Source of the DNA: Pseudanabaena sp. Chao 1811
GTDB taxonomy: Bacteria; Cyanobacteriota; Cyanobacteriia; Pseudanabaenales; Pseudanabaenaceae
Reading direction: 5' to 3'
NCBI RefSeq assembly: GCF_027942295.1
Contig: NZ_CP101416.1
Coordinates: forward strand, 1,426,001 to 1,490,000
DNA length: 64,000 nucleotides
This document shows, one piece after another, positions 17,844 to 27,883 of this stretch. The translations under genes were made by a program, and so were the position numbers. Under the pieces are notes generated by a model. It made no database searches, was not told the DNA's origin, and worked only from the letters and a program-made list of their open reading frames with translations. Each line of letters starts with the position of its first letter. The first letter of the stretch is position 1.

Positions 17844-19100
17844 CTGAGATCTTGCAGCATTCGTGAAAGAGTCAAGTGGGAATGGGTTTGAGAATAATTT
17901 CAAAGCCATGACGAGCAGCAATATCGGCACTAATTTGAAGATACCTGAGAAGTTTCAACCAAAGGACAGAAGGGAATAAAACAGAAAGGGTTAAATCACA
18001 GGTAGCTTTCCAGTCCAAGATGGGAGGAAACGACCATTGATCAATCCAATGAGCCAAAAGATAAGAAAGCAGAGAGAGGATAAGCCAACGATAAACGCCA
18101 AGTTTTGTAGATTGCCCAAAACAATGCAAACCAAAGCGATGTTTGATGGTTTTGAAGAATCCCTCAATCGCCCAACGCTTACGACCTAACATCACCAGAT
18201 AAGCGCCAGAATAAGGATGAGAAGAGACCACAAAGCGTAACTCCCGTTTACTATCGGCTCTTTTGAGCCAGAACCAAGAGATCGTCAAAGGCGTACTTAG
18301 CCCTTCCAGTAAAATTAGTTGTCCACGTTTGCCATGGGGATAAAGTTGTTTGACGGTACGTCCATCTTGAAGTTTACGATTGTTGCGGACACCGACAACG
18401 ATGCGCCAAGACTTGGCGCGGACAGCATTGAAAAACTTCACCGTACTAAACTCAGTATCAGCAAGGACAATCACAGTCTTGCCTTGGGTTAGTTGCTTGG
18501 GTACTGTCCCCAATAACTTACAAGCTAAGTCAGAGGGACTGGAGTATCCTTTGCCGCGCCATACTCTAAAACTCCATGGTACGCGCCACTCTCCATAGAC
18601 CAGATACAGTACAACCAGATGTAGTCCTCGCTTTCCGTTGAGGATTCTCACCCATGGGTCTGGTTCGTTTGGGGTGGGATTGCTCAAATGTAAAAACTTG
18701 CCGCTTTTTTCTAAGGTGGTCAGGTCTATCAGTATCTTTAATGGCACTCTCTTCGATGGGCGATGCTTGGCGATTTGCCCCAAAATTGACAGCCTTGTTG
18801 CTCGAATTAGTCCTCTTGTTGACCAGTTATAGTGATTGAGAAATCGGCTTAATGCACTCGCTGATTTTACCTGTGTATGTTCTGGATAGGGATGCCCTTG
18901 CGCTTCCAGAAATAGCCCTAATATTGCATTCAGACTTGCTTTTTGATACACACTTGGCATCAGACAAATTAGGCTATACACTAAACCTTGGGCGTGCTTA
19001 ACGATGCTTTCCATAATCGTTATTTAATTTACTACTACGCCCTTTTTTTCACATCTTTACTCTCTTTGCAACCCCTTTCCAGAATGGTGCAAGTTCTCAG
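17844..19100 (-). mobile_element. IS4-superfamily insertion sequence (complete, 1257 bp)
   Basis: The ends are inverted: CTGAGATCTTGCAGCATTC on the left and the complement of CTGAGAACTTGCACCATTC on the right (17 of 20 bases match including one further base). A 4-bp duplication, TTAC, lies at 17840-17843 and 19101-19104. The element carries one transposase. The 4-bp duplication and transposase length suggest an IS701-like member, but family assignment is tentative. A truncated copy with identical protein sequence lies at 59163-60007. Confidence 0.9.
17872..19014 (-). CDS. Transposase, IS4 superfamily
   Basis: A 380-residue DDE transposase. Likely catalytic residues lie in ILIDLTTLEKSG, VIVLADTEFSTVKFF and RWAIEGFFKTIKHRFG; the last resembles the IS4/IS701 C-terminal E-containing motif. 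It occupies almost the whole element and appears intact. The first 253 residues are identical to the truncated copy at 59249, so both copies moved recently. Confidence 0.92.
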   Translation of the reverse strand: MESIVKHAQGLVYSLICLMPSVYQKASLNAILGLFLEAQGHPYPEHTQVKSASALSRFLNHYNWSTRGLIRATRLSILGQIAKHRPSKRVPLKILIDLTTLEKSGKFLHLSNPTPNEPDPWVRILNGKRGLHLVVLYLVYGEWRVPWSFRVWRGKGYSSPSDLACKLLGTVPKQLTQGKTVIVLADTEFSTVKFFNAVRAKSWRIVVGVRNNRKLQDGRTVKQLYPHGKRGQLILLEGLSTPLTISWFWLKRADSKRELRFVVSSHPYSGAYLVMLGRKRWAIEGFFKTIKHRFGLHCFGQSTKLGVYRWLILSLLSYLLAHWIDQWSFPPILDWKATCDLTLSVLFPSVLWLKLLRYLQISADIAARHGFEIILKPIPT

Positions 19101-20183
19101 TTACCCAAATATATTTTGGTGTCGGATTTCCAGAAATTCAGGCTCTATGATTTGGATACGGATGCTAGTCACGAGTTTGAGTTAAAGGATTTTGTGAACC
19201 ATGTGCATCTATTCGGCTTTATGGCGGGATATGAGAAACGGGTTTATAAGGATGAAGATCCTGTCAATATTGCGGCGGCAGAATTGATGGGCAAGTTGCA
19301 TGATCGCCTTAAGGAGATTGGCTATACAGGGCATGACTTAGAGGTATATCTGGTGCGACTTTTGTTCTGTATGTTTGCGGATGATACGGGGATTTTTAAT
19401 AAGGGGATTTTCTGGGAATATATCGATCTGCACACAAAGGAAGATGGTAGCGATTTAGCAATGCACATTGCTTCGATTTTTCATGTTTTGAATACGCCGA
19501 ATGAACGCCGTTTAAAGAATTTAGATGAGAATTTGGCGCAGTTTCCCTATGTGAATGGGAAGTTGTTTGAGGAGACAGTGCAACCTGCTGCTTTTGATAA
19601 GCAGATGCGCGAGATGTTGTTAGAGGCTTGTGCGTTTGATTGGGGTAAGATTTCCCCTGCAATTTTTGGATCGATGTTTCAGGCGGTGATGAATCAGACG
19701 GAGAGGCGAAATTTAGGGGCGCATTATACCTCTGAGAAAAATATCCAAAAGTTGATTAAGCCGCTTTTTTTGGATGATCTTTATACTGAGTTTGAGAAAG
19801 CTAAGGGCAATCGCAACAGGTTAGAGGAGTTACATAAAAAGATTGCGAATTTGCATTTTCTTGATCCTGCCTGTGGTTGCGGTAATTTTTTGATTATTAC
19901 TTATCGAGAGTTGCGTGATTTAGAGATTTTGATTTTGTTGGAGTTAAATAAGAGTGGGCAATTGGTGACGGATGTTAGCTCAATTATTCAAGTGGATGTG
20001 GATCAGTTTGCGGGGATTGAATATGATGAGTTTGCGGTGCGGGTGGCTGAGGTAGCGATGTGGTTAATCGATCATCAGATGAATGTGAAGGTGAGCAATG
20101 AGTTTGGGCAGTATTTTGTGCGGTTGCCATTGAAGAAGGCGGCGAAGATTGTGCATGGCAATTCTTTGCGGATTGATTGGAGA

Positions 20184-22085
20184 TCTTGTTCCCCTCCTTC
20201 AAAGGAGGGGCTAGGGATGGTTCCGAGAGTATCTACAAATTCTTTCAGTTTGTCTATGCAAGGCGAACGGGTAAGAACCTCCCCTAGCCCCTCCTTGAAA
20301 GGAGGGGGACAAGAGTTAGGAGGTGGACAAGAATTAATAGAGCAAGTTCCTTATAAGGCGATTAGTAATCTTGCTAGTAAGAAAGATTTTCGGCGAGAGT
20401 TGCGGAATAATGCGACTTCTGCGGAGGTGACTTTATGGAAAGCTTTGCAGGGCAAGCAGTTGAATGGGTTTAAGTTTAGAAGACAACATTCAATTGGTAA
20501 TTATATTTTGGATTTCTTTTGTCCGAGTGCTAATTTAGCGATCGAGTTGGATGGTGGTCAGCATTTTACGCAGGAGGGTAGGGAATATGATGCGGTTAGG
20601 GATGAATTTTTGTGGAGTGTGGGAATTACGGTGTTGCGTTATGCCAATAATTTGATTTTTGAGAACTTAGAGGAAGTGTTAGAGGATGTTAGAGAGCATT
20701 TAAGAACCTCCCCTAACCCCTCCTTGAAAGGAGGGGGACAAGAGCTAGAGTCTTACTCCTCTGCTTTGAAGGAGGGGCAGGGGGTGGTCTTTGACTATAT
20801 TTTAGGGAATCCGCCTTTTGTGGGTAAGCATTTGCAAAGTGCTGAGCAGAAGTCGGATATGGAGAAGATTTTTGCGGGGGTGAATGGTGCTGGTGTATTG
20901 GATTATGTTTGCGCTTGGTATTTGAAAGCCGCTGATTATCTAAACTCTTGTCCCCCTCCTTTGAAGGAGGGGCTAGGGGTGGTCAAATGTGCTTTCGTTA
21001 GCACTAGTTCCATATCTCAAGGTGAGCAAGTTGGGATTCTCTGGCAAGAGCTTTACAATAGGTACAAGATTAAGATTCATTTTGCCCATCGGACTTTTAG
21101 TTGGAGTAATGAGGCAAAAGGTAATGCGGCTGTGCATTGTGTGATTATTGGCTTTGGGTTGCAGGATGTTGAAAATAAAAGGATTTTTGATTACGTAGAT
21201 ATTAAGGGTGAACCGACGGAAAAAAAAGTTAGAAACATTAATCCGTATTTGGCTGAGGGGAATGATTTAGTAATTCTTAAAAGAACTAAGCCAATTTGTA
21301 ATGTACCCTCAATGTTAGCTGGAAATAAGGCTATAGATGGGGGGAACTTGATTTTTAACGATCAAGAGAAAGATCAATTTACTAAAGCAGAGCCTTTATC
21401 AGCTAAATATTTTAAGCAATTTATTGGTTCAGATGAGTTTATAAATGGGAAAAGTAGATGGTGTCTTTGGCTAGTTGATGCCCAGCCGCAGGAATTAAAG
21501 AAAATGCCTTTGGTAATGAAAAGGATAGAAAATGTGAGACAAATACGATTGGCAAGTCCTGATAAGCAAGCTCGTTTTTTAGCTGAATATCCTACAACTT
21601 TCAGAGATAAGCATAATCCAGATTCCGCAATTATCGTTCCATTAGTTTCATCTGAGAATAGAAAATATGTGCCTTTTGGATTTATTGATAAAAATATAGT
21701 TCCAAGCAATCTTTGTTCTTTTATTGCTGATTCTAGCTTATATCTCTTTGGCATTCTCACTTCAGAAATGCACATGACTTGGGTTAGGTATGTTTGTGGA
21801 AGATTAAAAAGTGATTTTCGCTATTCCAATACAATCGTTTACAACAACTATCCATTCCCTAAAAACGTCAGCGACAAACAAAAGCAAAAAGTTGAAGATG
21901 CGGCGCGAGTGGTTTTGGCGGTGCGCGAGAAATATACCTCCCCTAGCCCCTCCTTGAAAGGAGAGAAAGTAAGAACCTCCCCTAGCCCCTCCTTGAAAGG
22001 AGGGGAACAAGAGAAGATTGAAGAAGAGGGACAAGAAGAAAAGGAGTCTTACTCCCCTCCTTTCAAGGAGGGGCAGGGGGAGGTC
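20184..22085 (+). repeat. Eight palindromic repeat units of about 40 bp inside the coding frame
   Basis: Direct-orientation units (AGAACCTCCCCTAGCCCC, then TCCTTGAAAGGAGGGGG, then ACAAGAG) lie at 20273-20315, 20702-20744, 21936-21966 and 21971-22013. Reverse-orientation units lie at 20184-20222, 20748-20789, 20945-20984 and 22044-22085. The CCTCCTTGAAAGGAGG centre is itself palindromic. Direct units encode TSPSPSLKGGGQE; reverse units encode PPFKEGQGEV or PPPLKEGLGVV. All keep the frame open. A comparable but distinct unit lies between hoxH and hoxY. Confidence 0.9.
20346..20701 (+). other. DUF559 (Vsr-like) endonuclease domain embedded in the methyltransferase frame
   Basis: The segment from VPYKAISNLASKKDF to VLEDVREHL is a DUF559 domain of about 118 residues: RRELRNNATSAEVTLWKAL, FKFRRQHSIGNYILDFFCP, LAIELDGGQH, DEFLWSVGITVLRYAN. 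DUF559 is a PD-(D/E)XK/Vsr-like nuclease family normally found as a free-standing gene of this size. Here it is flanked on both sides by the palindromic repeat units and is in frame with the host gene. MmeI-like proteins do not normally carry a DUF559 domain between methyltransferase motifs I and IV. Confidence 0.85.
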
Positions 22086-22348
22086 AAATCCAGCCTCGCC
22101 GATCTTTACGATCCCCTCACCATGCCGCCCGACTTGGTAAAAGCCCATCAAGCCCTAGACAAAGCCGTAGACCTTTGCTATCGTCCTCAACCCTTCGTAA
22201 GCGAACTCAACCGCATCGAGTATTTATTTAGCCTCTATGAAGCCCTAAGTGCGCCACTACTCAAAGTCGAAAAGAAAAAACGGGTTAAGAAAAAAGAATG
22301 AAGAAGATTAGTTTTCTCATCATCTAATAATTAAACGGAGTCAAACTC

Positions 22349-22588
22349 ATGCAAACACTACCTAAAATCGAAGAAACCTTAATTGCAGTCATCAAAACCT
22401 TACCAATCGACAAACAGCAAGCACTATTAGAATTTGCCGAGTTTTTGCAAGCTAAAACAACGCCTAAAACCCCAATCAAAAGCATCAAAGGCTTATGGGC
22501 AAATGCAGATATTAACCTCACCGAAGAAGAACTCGCCGCAACCCGAAAAGAAATGTGGGCAACCTTCCCCAAGGACATTGAATTATGA
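22349..22588 (+). CDS. DUF2281-like antitoxin
   Basis: A 79-residue protein, MQTLPKIEETLIAVIKTLPIDKQQALLEFAEFLQAK..., of DUF2281/VapB-like character, with the LLEFAEFLQ helix common to such antitoxins. It overlaps the following PIN gene by 4 bases (ATGA), so the two form a toxin-antitoxin module. Confidence 0.75.
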   Translation: MQTLPKIEETLIAVIKTLPIDKQQALLEFAEFLQAKTTPKTPIKSIKGLWANADINLTEEELAATRKEMWATFPKDIEL

Positions 22589-22842
22589 GCGTTGTAGCTG
22601 ATACCCACACAATTATTTGGTATCTGCGAAGTCCAGAGAAATTATCAACAAATGCAGTAACTTCCCTTGATAATGCCTTGAACAATGGCGAATCAATTTT
22701 TATATCTGCAATTTCTCTTGTGGAAATGAATTATTTAGTTGAGAAAAATCGGATTCCCACAAGTTCGTTAGAGCAACTTTTACAACTAATAGACGATCCG
22801 CTTGTGAACTTAGATGACGATTTTTCCAGCCATAGGTATTAA
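22585..22842 (+). pseudogene. PIN-domain toxin, truncated
   Basis: An 85-residue frame that starts as a typical VapC-like PIN domain: MSVVADTHTIIWYLRSPEKLS and ISAISLVEMNYLVEKNRIP. It stops after DDPLVNLDDDFSSHRY, where a full PIN protein of about 130 residues would go on to the D-x-D metal-binding end. The sequence after about 22815 does not resemble PIN coding in any frame. The toxin is probably inactive. Confidence 0.7.
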
Positions 22843-22971
22843 AGTCTCGAAAATCGACAGATAGAATTCATCCATGCCCCAAATGTTCGGTAAGAATAAT
22901 TAGCGATTGTTGCAATGATTATTTTGAGAATTCTTGGGATAACATAATTCTTTCAGAGGTTATTGCTAGTT

Positions 22972-24018
22972 ATGTCTCTAGAACAAATATCTTGCCCGAT
23001 CGCCTTCCAGCAATATCCACAAATTCTATTGGCGCATGGTGGGGGTGGTCGGTTAACGCATCAACTCATTTCTGAGATATTTGCCCCTGCGTTTGGGATG
23101 GGCGATCGCGCTCAACAGGATGCGGCTACTTTTTCATTGACAGGGCAGAAATTAGCTTTTACGACGGATTCCTATGTGGTAAAGCCACTCTTTTTTGCAG
23201 GGGGAGACATTGGTACTTTAGCGGTCAATGGAACCGTTAATGATTTGGCGATGGTGGGAGCGAAACCTCTGTATTTGAGTGCAGGCTTTATCTTGGAAGA
23301 GGGCTTGCCAATGGAGACATTATGGCGCGTGGTGCAATCGATGCGTCAGGCTGCCGAGATGGCAGGAGTGCAGATTGTCACGGGTGACACGAAAGTGGTC
23401 GATCGCGGTAAGGGTGATGGCATTTTCATTAATACATCGGGGATTGGGGCGATCGCAACGGATTTAGAAATTGCACCACATTCGATTCGGGAGGGGGATG
23501 TAATTCTCCTGAATGGCGATATTGGTCGTCATGGCATCGCCATTATGGCGGCACGAGAAGGGTTGGAATTTGAGACAGAAATTCAGAGCGACTGTATGGC
23601 TTTGGCAGATTTGGTGATGTCTTTGCTAGAAGGAGGTGTGGCAATTCATGCGATGCGCGATTTAACCCGTGGCGGTTTGGCAACTGCCCTGAATGAATTA
23701 GCAAGTACAGCTAACCTGAAGATCACCATAGAAGAATCAGCGATCGCTGTGCAAGAGGATGTGCGGGCAGTCTGTGAAATTTTGGGACTCGATCCGCTCT
23801 ATGTAGCCAATGAGGGGAGATTTGTGGCGTTTGTTCCTGAGGCAGAAGCTGAGAAAGCGATCGCTATTTCTCGAAGTTTCCCTGAGGTAGGGGGACAGAT
23901 GCGTGTGATTGGCAGAATTGGCGATCGCGGACAGGAGATCGTATCTATGCGTGGTCAGATCGGAGTGAGTCGGATTTTGAGTATGCTCAGTGGTGAGCAG
24001 TTACCCCGCATTTGCTAA
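22972..24018 (+). CDS. hypE: Hydrogenase maturation protein HypE
   Basis: HypE, with HypF, converts carbamoyl to the cyanide ligands of the NiFe centre. The 348-residue protein shows [15 protein letters not shown], the AIR-synthase-type [13 protein letters not shown] and [13 protein letters not shown], and the C-terminal PRIC whose Cys carries the thiocarbamate. The ATG at 22972 (MSLEQ) is preferred to a TTG at 22963. It lies about 1.1 kb from hoxH on the opposite strand; other hyp genes are not in the window. Confidence 0.96.
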   Translation: MSLEQISCPIAFQQYPQILLAHGGGGRLTHQLISEIFAPAFGMGDRAQQDAATFSLTGQKLAFTTDSYVVKPLFFAGGDIGTLAVNGTVNDLAMVGAKPLYLSAGFILEEGLPMETLWRVVQSMRQAAEMAGVQIVTGDTKVVDRGKGDGIFINTSGIGAIATDLEIAPHSIREGDVILLNGDIGRHGIAIMAAREGLEFETEIQSDCMALADLVMSLLEGGVAIHAMRDLTRGGLATALNELASTANLKITIEESAIAVQEDVRAVCEILGLDPLYVANEGRFVAFVPEAEAEKAIAISRSFPEVGGQMRVIGRIGDRGQEIVSMRGQIGVSRILSMLSGEQLPRIC

Positions 24019-24134
24019 TTCAGTGAATTAGCTACAGATGGTTAAAAGCGTTCCCAATCATTGATAATAGAATAAGAGAAGTTAATTCTAGCTTGGTAGA
24101 AATTGAGGAGACTTAATTTTCTAAGGAGGTAAAA

Positions 24135-24371
24135 ATGATTACCACAGCCGCCAAACAACCAATGCCCTATTCCATTGATGCCATCAAGCATGATGCTTGT
24201 AATCTTGTGGAAGAAGGTTGCATCAGTCGTTTACAACCCATTTATAAACTCTGTCAATTTTATGGCGATCGCGATTGGGTATGTATCGAATGTGAGTTAG
24301 AGCGCAATGAATTTTTTCTACGCGATCGCATTATTGATCTACTAGATGGTGAAGAAATACGCGAAGATTAG
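24135..24371 (+). CDS. DUF4327-like small protein
   Basis: A 78-residue acidic protein, MITTAAKQPMPYSIDAIKHDACNLVEEG..., ending RDRIIDLLDGEEIRED. It resembles the small cyanobacterial DUF4327 family (function unknown), judged by the repeated pattern 'region, PIYKLCQFYGDRDW, IIDLL'. A strong AAGGAGG ribosome site precedes the ATG. It overlaps the convergent phosphoribosyltransferase stop by 4 bases. Confidence 0.75.
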   Translation: MITTAAKQPMPYSIDAIKHDACNLVEEGCISRLQPIYKLCQFYGDRDWVCIECELERNEFFLRDRIIDLLDGEEIRED

Positions 24372-25003
24372 CTGTTAGCCATTTGAAAACAGGCTAAAGC
24401 TTCTTCTGTCGTCACTTCGGGAAACTGTTTATAAAAATAGCTGACACTTACAAATACTTCAGGACGTTCTAATAAAATGATGTTGTCGATCCGTGAGGCG
24501 ATCGCCTTGGGCATTCGGAGGGGTGCAACAGGAGCCGCTAGCCAAATTTCTTTGTAGGGTAAGGTTTTCATTGCCGCCGCAATCACAGCGATCGTTGCGC
24601 CTGTGGCAATACCATCGTCAACAAGGATTGCTGTTGTGCCAGCAATGTCTAACTGCGGTCGGAATGGTTGAAATGCGTGAAGTAGCCCATCAGCTTTAGT
24701 CCTTGCATAGTGAACAGCATGAGCCCATTCGCTAGGAGAGCAATATTGCCTGCCCATATCTAGCATATAGCCGTCAGATGTGATTGCACCTAGGGCGGTT
24801 TCAGGATTAATCGGCAGCACTATCTTTTTGGCGATCGCTACATCCAAGGGGCAACCAAGTTGCTGTGCGATCGGGGCAGCGACTAATATACCGCCACGGG
24901 GAATCCCATAAACAATCGGATTTGTAGGCTTGGCGCTGACAATTAATTCCGCTAATTGACAGCCAGCATCATGCCGATCTTCAAACGAACCAAGTACTTG
25001 CAT
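24368..25003 (-). CDS. Phosphoribosyltransferase family protein
   Basis: A 211-residue type I PRTase fold. The PRPP-binding loop reads ILVDDGIATGATI, and the N-terminal part has VYGIPRGGILVAAPIAQQLGCPLDVAIAKKI. Such stand-alone proteins often have unknown substrates. The ATG at 25003 (MQVLGSFEDRHDAG) has AGGAGG about 11 bases upstream and is preferred to a TTG at 25051. It lies downstream of hoxH on the same strand, separated by a long palindrome. Confidence 0.85.
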   Translation of the reverse strand: MQVLGSFEDRHDAGCQLAELIVSAKPTNPIVYGIPRGGILVAAPIAQQLGCPLDVAIAKKIVLPINPETALGAITSDGYMLDMGRQYCSPSEWAHAVHYARTKADGLLHAFQPFRPQLDIAGTTAILVDDGIATGATIAVIAAAMKTLPYKEIWLAAPVAPLRMPKAIASRIDNIILLERPEVFVSVSYFYKQFPEVTTEEALACFQMANS

Positions 25004-25088
25004 GGAGAGCAAAACCTCCTCAAGAATAGTCTTGGGTAAACCAAGCGCCAAATTCCTAATTATCTATTCACCTCCATTATATAACGCC

Positions 25089-25133
25089 CAAATAAAGGGT
25101 CGGCGGCGCATCGCGCCGCCGACCCTTTATTTG
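25089..25133. repeat. Perfect 21-base-arm GCGC-core palindrome at the hoxH 3' end
   Basis: The arms 25089-25109 and 25113-25133 are perfectly complementary around ATC; the core is GGCGGCGC-atc-GCGCCGCC. The right arm contains the hoxH stop codon (25127-25129). It probably works as a hoxH terminator or mRNA 3' stabiliser. Confidence 0.85.
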
Positions 25134-26551
25134 CTTATTTCTTTGAAAACCTTGCCATCAGACCCAATTAATTGCACCTGCATCGGCATTTGTCCATAGG
25201 CATGGGTGGAACAGCTCAGACAGGGATCGAAATTGCGAATCCCTGCTTCCACACGATTGAGAAAACCTTCGGACACATCGCCATCGTGAATATAATGTTT
25301 GGCAATCTGAGCAACGGTTTTATTCATCGCTAGATTGTTATGCCCTGTGGCAATAATCAAGTTGACTTTCTTAATCACTCCATTTTCATCAACGTTGTAG
25401 TGATGAAACAATGTACCGCGAGGAGCTTCGCTTACGCCAATACCTTCGAGGGCATTAATTCCTGCTTGGGCGCGAGTATGCGATGACATCACATCGGGAT
25501 CTTCCACAAGTTCCGCAATCTTTTCGATGGCAGCAAGAATCTCAATCAACCGCGCATAGTGATAGAAAAATGAAGATGTCGCCACCCTGCCCCCTGCGCG
25601 ATCGCGAAATTCCTGTAGCTCCTGATTGGCTTTAGGGGTATCAATATATTCACAAACATTCAGCCGCGCAAGGGGACCAACGCGATAGATACCATCAGGA
25701 TAGCCAAGGGGTTTGTAATAGGGGAATTTGAGGTATGACCAAGGCTCAACGGCTTCACCGATATATTCCTGATAGTCATCTTCACTGAGATGATCAGCGA
25801 CGATCTGCCCTTGACTATCAACAAAGCAAATATGTCCACCATAATGTTCCCATTCTCCTTTTTTGCCGACTAAGCTCATAAAAAGCGATGGAAATTTACC
25901 AAACACATCTACTTCCGTTTGCAGTTCAGTTAAGAGATTCTTAAATAACCCTAAAGCATTCTCAATAGTGGCTAAGGATTCGGGTAGGCGATCGCGAATC
26001 CATGCGCGACCTTCTTCGCTAAGTGGCGATCGCACACCACCCGCCACTGCCCAAGCTGTATGGATTTTTTTTGCGCCGAGGATTTCGATAATTTGCTGAC
26101 CGAACTGACGCAAGCGAATACCACCTCTAGCGAGATCGGGATTTGCTGCCATTAAGCCAAATACATTTCTCGTCGCAGGATTACTATCCCAACCGAGCAG
26201 AAAATCAGGGGAACTGAGGTGGAAAAAAGACAGAGCATGGGATTGGGTGATTTGGGCAAGATTCATCATCCGCCGCAGTTTCTCCCCCGCCGCAGGGATC
26301 TTCACTGCTAATAATTTATCTCCCGTTTTTGCGGATGCTAATAAATGACTCACGGGACAGATGCCACAAATGCGTGAGGTAATTCCTGCCATTTCCCACA
26401 TGGGGCGACCTTCGCAAAATTTCTCAAAGCCTCGATATTCCACTACATGAAAATGAGCATCGGAAACTTCGCCAAGATCATCCAGAAAGATCGAGATTTT
26501 GGCATGACCTTCAATGCGGGTGACGGGATCGATTACTACTGTTTTTGCCAT
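25127..26551 (-). CDS. hoxH: Bidirectional NiFe hydrogenase, large subunit HoxH
   Basis: Holds the NiFe active site of the NAD(P)-linked bidirectional hydrogenase. The 474-residue protein has the L1 motif [10 protein letters not shown] (C62, C65) and the L2 motif DPCLSCSTH (C444, C447, H450). A 24-residue C-terminal extension follows His450 and would be removed by the HoxW protease during maturation. It is the last gene of the hox operon. hoxW is not visible in the window. Confidence 0.98.
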   Translation of the reverse strand: MAKTVVIDPVTRIEGHAKISIFLDDLGEVSDAHFHVVEYRGFEKFCEGRPMWEMAGITSRICGICPVSHLLASAKTGDKLLAVKIPAAGEKLRRMMNLAQITQSHALSFFHLSSPDFLLGWDSNPATRNVFGLMAANPDLARGGIRLRQFGQQIIEILGAKKIHTAWAVAGGVRSPLSEEGRAWIRDRLPESLATIENALGLFKNLLTELQTEVDVFGKFPSLFMSLVGKKGEWEHYGGHICFVDSQGQIVADHLSEDDYQEYIGEAVEPWSYLKFPYYKPLGYPDGIYRVGPLARLNVCEYIDTPKANQELQEFRDRAGGRVATSSFFYHYARLIEILAAIEKIAELVEDPDVMSSHTRAQAGINALEGIGVSEAPRGTLFHHYNVDENGVIKKVNLIIATGHNNLAMNKTVAQIAKHYIHDGDVSEGFLNRVEAGIRNFDPCLSCSTHAYGQMPMQVQLIGSDGKVFKEISK

Positions 26552-26579
26552 GACTAGATTCTCTAAATATTTATGTCTT

Positions 26580-26607
26580 ATTCCCCTCTCCCTATGGGAG
26601 AGGGCTA
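26580..26607. repeat. Palindromic repeat between hoxH and hoxY
   Basis: CCCCTCTCCC-TATG-GGAGAGGG is a small palindromic repeat of a type common in bacterial intergenic regions. Its GGGCTATCC tail supplies the hoxY stop codon (TAG on the minus strand, 26605-26607). Confidence 0.65.
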
Positions 26608-27165
26608 TCCAAACTTAATCATTTCCCGTCCTTCCATCAGGGGCATCTTGCCCTCTAGTAAAGGTGCGATCGCCGCTTTGATACGATCCGCTGATGGAGG
26701 ACAGCCGGGAATATACATATCCACTTTCACCACTTCGTGAACGGGCATCACTTTTTCTAATAGTTCAGGAACAATCCCGGGAGCTTTGGGAAGTTGCGGT
26801 GTAATATCACCTAGCTCTAGGTAACTACGGCGCAAGACCGTATCGGCGTTATTGCTGCCCATCATGTTTCGCATGGCAGGGACATTGGCTGTAACTGCAC
26901 AGTCACCAAAGGAAATTAGAAACTTTGTCTGGTTGCGGATTTTGTGAATTAATTCCAGATTTTCCTCATTAGCGATCGCCCCTTCGACTAGGCAAACATC
27001 AACATTTTCGGGATATTCCTTAATATCAGCGATCGGGCTATGCACGACATCAGCATATTTCACCAGTTCAAATAGCCATTCGTCCAAATCTAAAAAGGAC
27101 ATATGACAGCCCGAACATCCTGCTAGCCATACTGTTGCCAATCTAATTTTCTCTATCTTGTCCAT
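26605..27165 (-). CDS. hoxY: Bidirectional hydrogenase, small subunit HoxY
   Basis: The small subunit carries the proximal iron-sulfur cluster that passes electrons from HoxH to the diaphorase part. The 186-residue protein has [34 protein letters not shown] and [12 protein letters not shown], the expected cluster cysteines. The ATG overlaps the hoxU end by 13 bases. There is no Tat signal, consistent with a cytoplasmic or thylakoid-surface enzyme. Confidence 0.97.
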   Translation of the reverse strand: MDKIEKIRLATVWLAGCSGCHMSFLDLDEWLFELVKYADVVHSPIADIKEYPENVDVCLVEGAIANEENLELIHKIRNQTKFLISFGDCAVTANVPAMRNMMGSNNADTVLRRSYLELGDITPQLPKAPGIVPELLEKVMPVHEVVKVDMYIPGCPPSADRIKAAIAPLLEGKMPLMEGREMIKFG

Positions 27166-27869
27166 TGTTTCTGATCCCTTGCGGTAACGATAAATTCCAG
27201 CTTGGTGCGATCGCGTTCCATTTCGCCCACTGCCGAGCCTTTATCAAAAATGGCTCCCGTGGGGCAAGCATCCACGCATTTACCGCAGGAGGTGCAAGCA
27301 TCGACTTCACCCCAAGGCTGATCGAGTCCCGTGATTAAGCGTGATTGTGCGCCACGATTTGCCACATCCCAGACGTGTGCCCCCTCGATTTCATCGCAGA
27401 CCCGCACACAGCGTGTACAGAAAATGCAACGGTTGCGATCAATGCCAAATAAATCATGGGATAAATCCACATCGCGTTGCGGGAACTGATAGGGAAATCG
27501 GGAATGCTCCATACCTGTGGCGATCGCCATATTTTGCAGTTCACAATTGCCATTAGCCACACAGACCGCGCAAATGTGATTCCCCTCAGCAAAGAGCATT
27601 TCCACAGCCATTTTGCGATAGTTTTTTAATTGGTCAGTATGGGTATGCACCTCCATGCCTTCGGCAACTTGAGTGACGCAGGCAGCCAGTAATTTATTAC
27701 TACCCTTAACTTCCACCATGCATAGGCGACAGGCTCCGACATCACTCACGCCTTCTAAATGGCACAGGGTAGGAATTGTGATGCCTGCTTCCTTAGCAGT
27801 TGCCAGAATGCTTTTACCCTGCTCGGCGGCAACTTCGATATCATTAATTTTTAGGGTGACAACTGACAT
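27153..27869 (-). CDS. hoxU: Bidirectional hydrogenase, diaphorase subunit HoxU
   Basis: The NuoG-like N-terminal electron-transfer subunit, 238 residues. Order: a 2Fe-2S ferredoxin domain (IPTLCHLEGVSDVGACRLCMVEV), a His-Cys cluster region (GNHICAVCVANGNCELQ), and two 4Fe-4S motifs (NRCIFCTRCVRVC and CTSCGKCVDACPTGAI). The ATG at 27869 (MSVVTLKIND) is the conserved start; an upstream extension to 27962 overlaps the preceding gene and is rejected. hoxY overlaps its 3' end. Confidence 0.97.
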   Translation of the reverse strand: MSVVTLKINDIEVAAEQGKSILATAKEAGITIPTLCHLEGVSDVGACRLCMVEVKGSNKLLAACVTQVAEGMEVHTHTDQLKNYRKMAVEMLFAEGNHICAVCVANGNCELQNMAIATGMEHSRFPYQFPQRDVDLSHDLFGIDRNRCIFCTRCVRVCDEIEGAHVWDVANRGAQSRLITGLDQPWGEVDACTSCGKCVDACPTGAIFDKGSAVGEMERDRTKLEFIVTARDQKQWTR

Positions 27870-27883
27870 TTCTGTATACCTAA

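Larger units (their letters stand above)
19101..22301 (+). pseudogene. MmeI-like enzyme, methyltransferase part with in-frame repeat insertions
   Basis: Open frame continuous with the nuclease fragment at 17537; about 1066 codons, with a possible restart at TTG 19116. Methyltransferase motif I is LDPACGCGNFLI (about 19860) and motif IV is NPPF in FDYILGNPPFVGK (about 20800). The C-terminal target-recognition part and the conserved tail SSLADLYDPLTMPPDLVKAHQALDKAVD follow. Three places hold inserted palindromic repeats without breaking the frame: between motifs I and IV (with a DUF559 domain), near 20945-20984, and at 21936-22085. Split from its nuclease, it might still methylate DNA if expressed, but the insertions make activity uncertain. 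Confidence 0.85.

Noticed and set aside
18380-18839. Plus-strand frames inside the IS4-type element, and their mirror at 59424-59883
   Set aside because: They are antisense shadows of the transposase and appear twice only because the element is present twice.
22860-22950. CPKC-like codons after the truncated PIN gene, resembling the zinc-finger start of a small IS transposase
   Set aside because: Only one short motif matches and the frame does not continue as a transposase.
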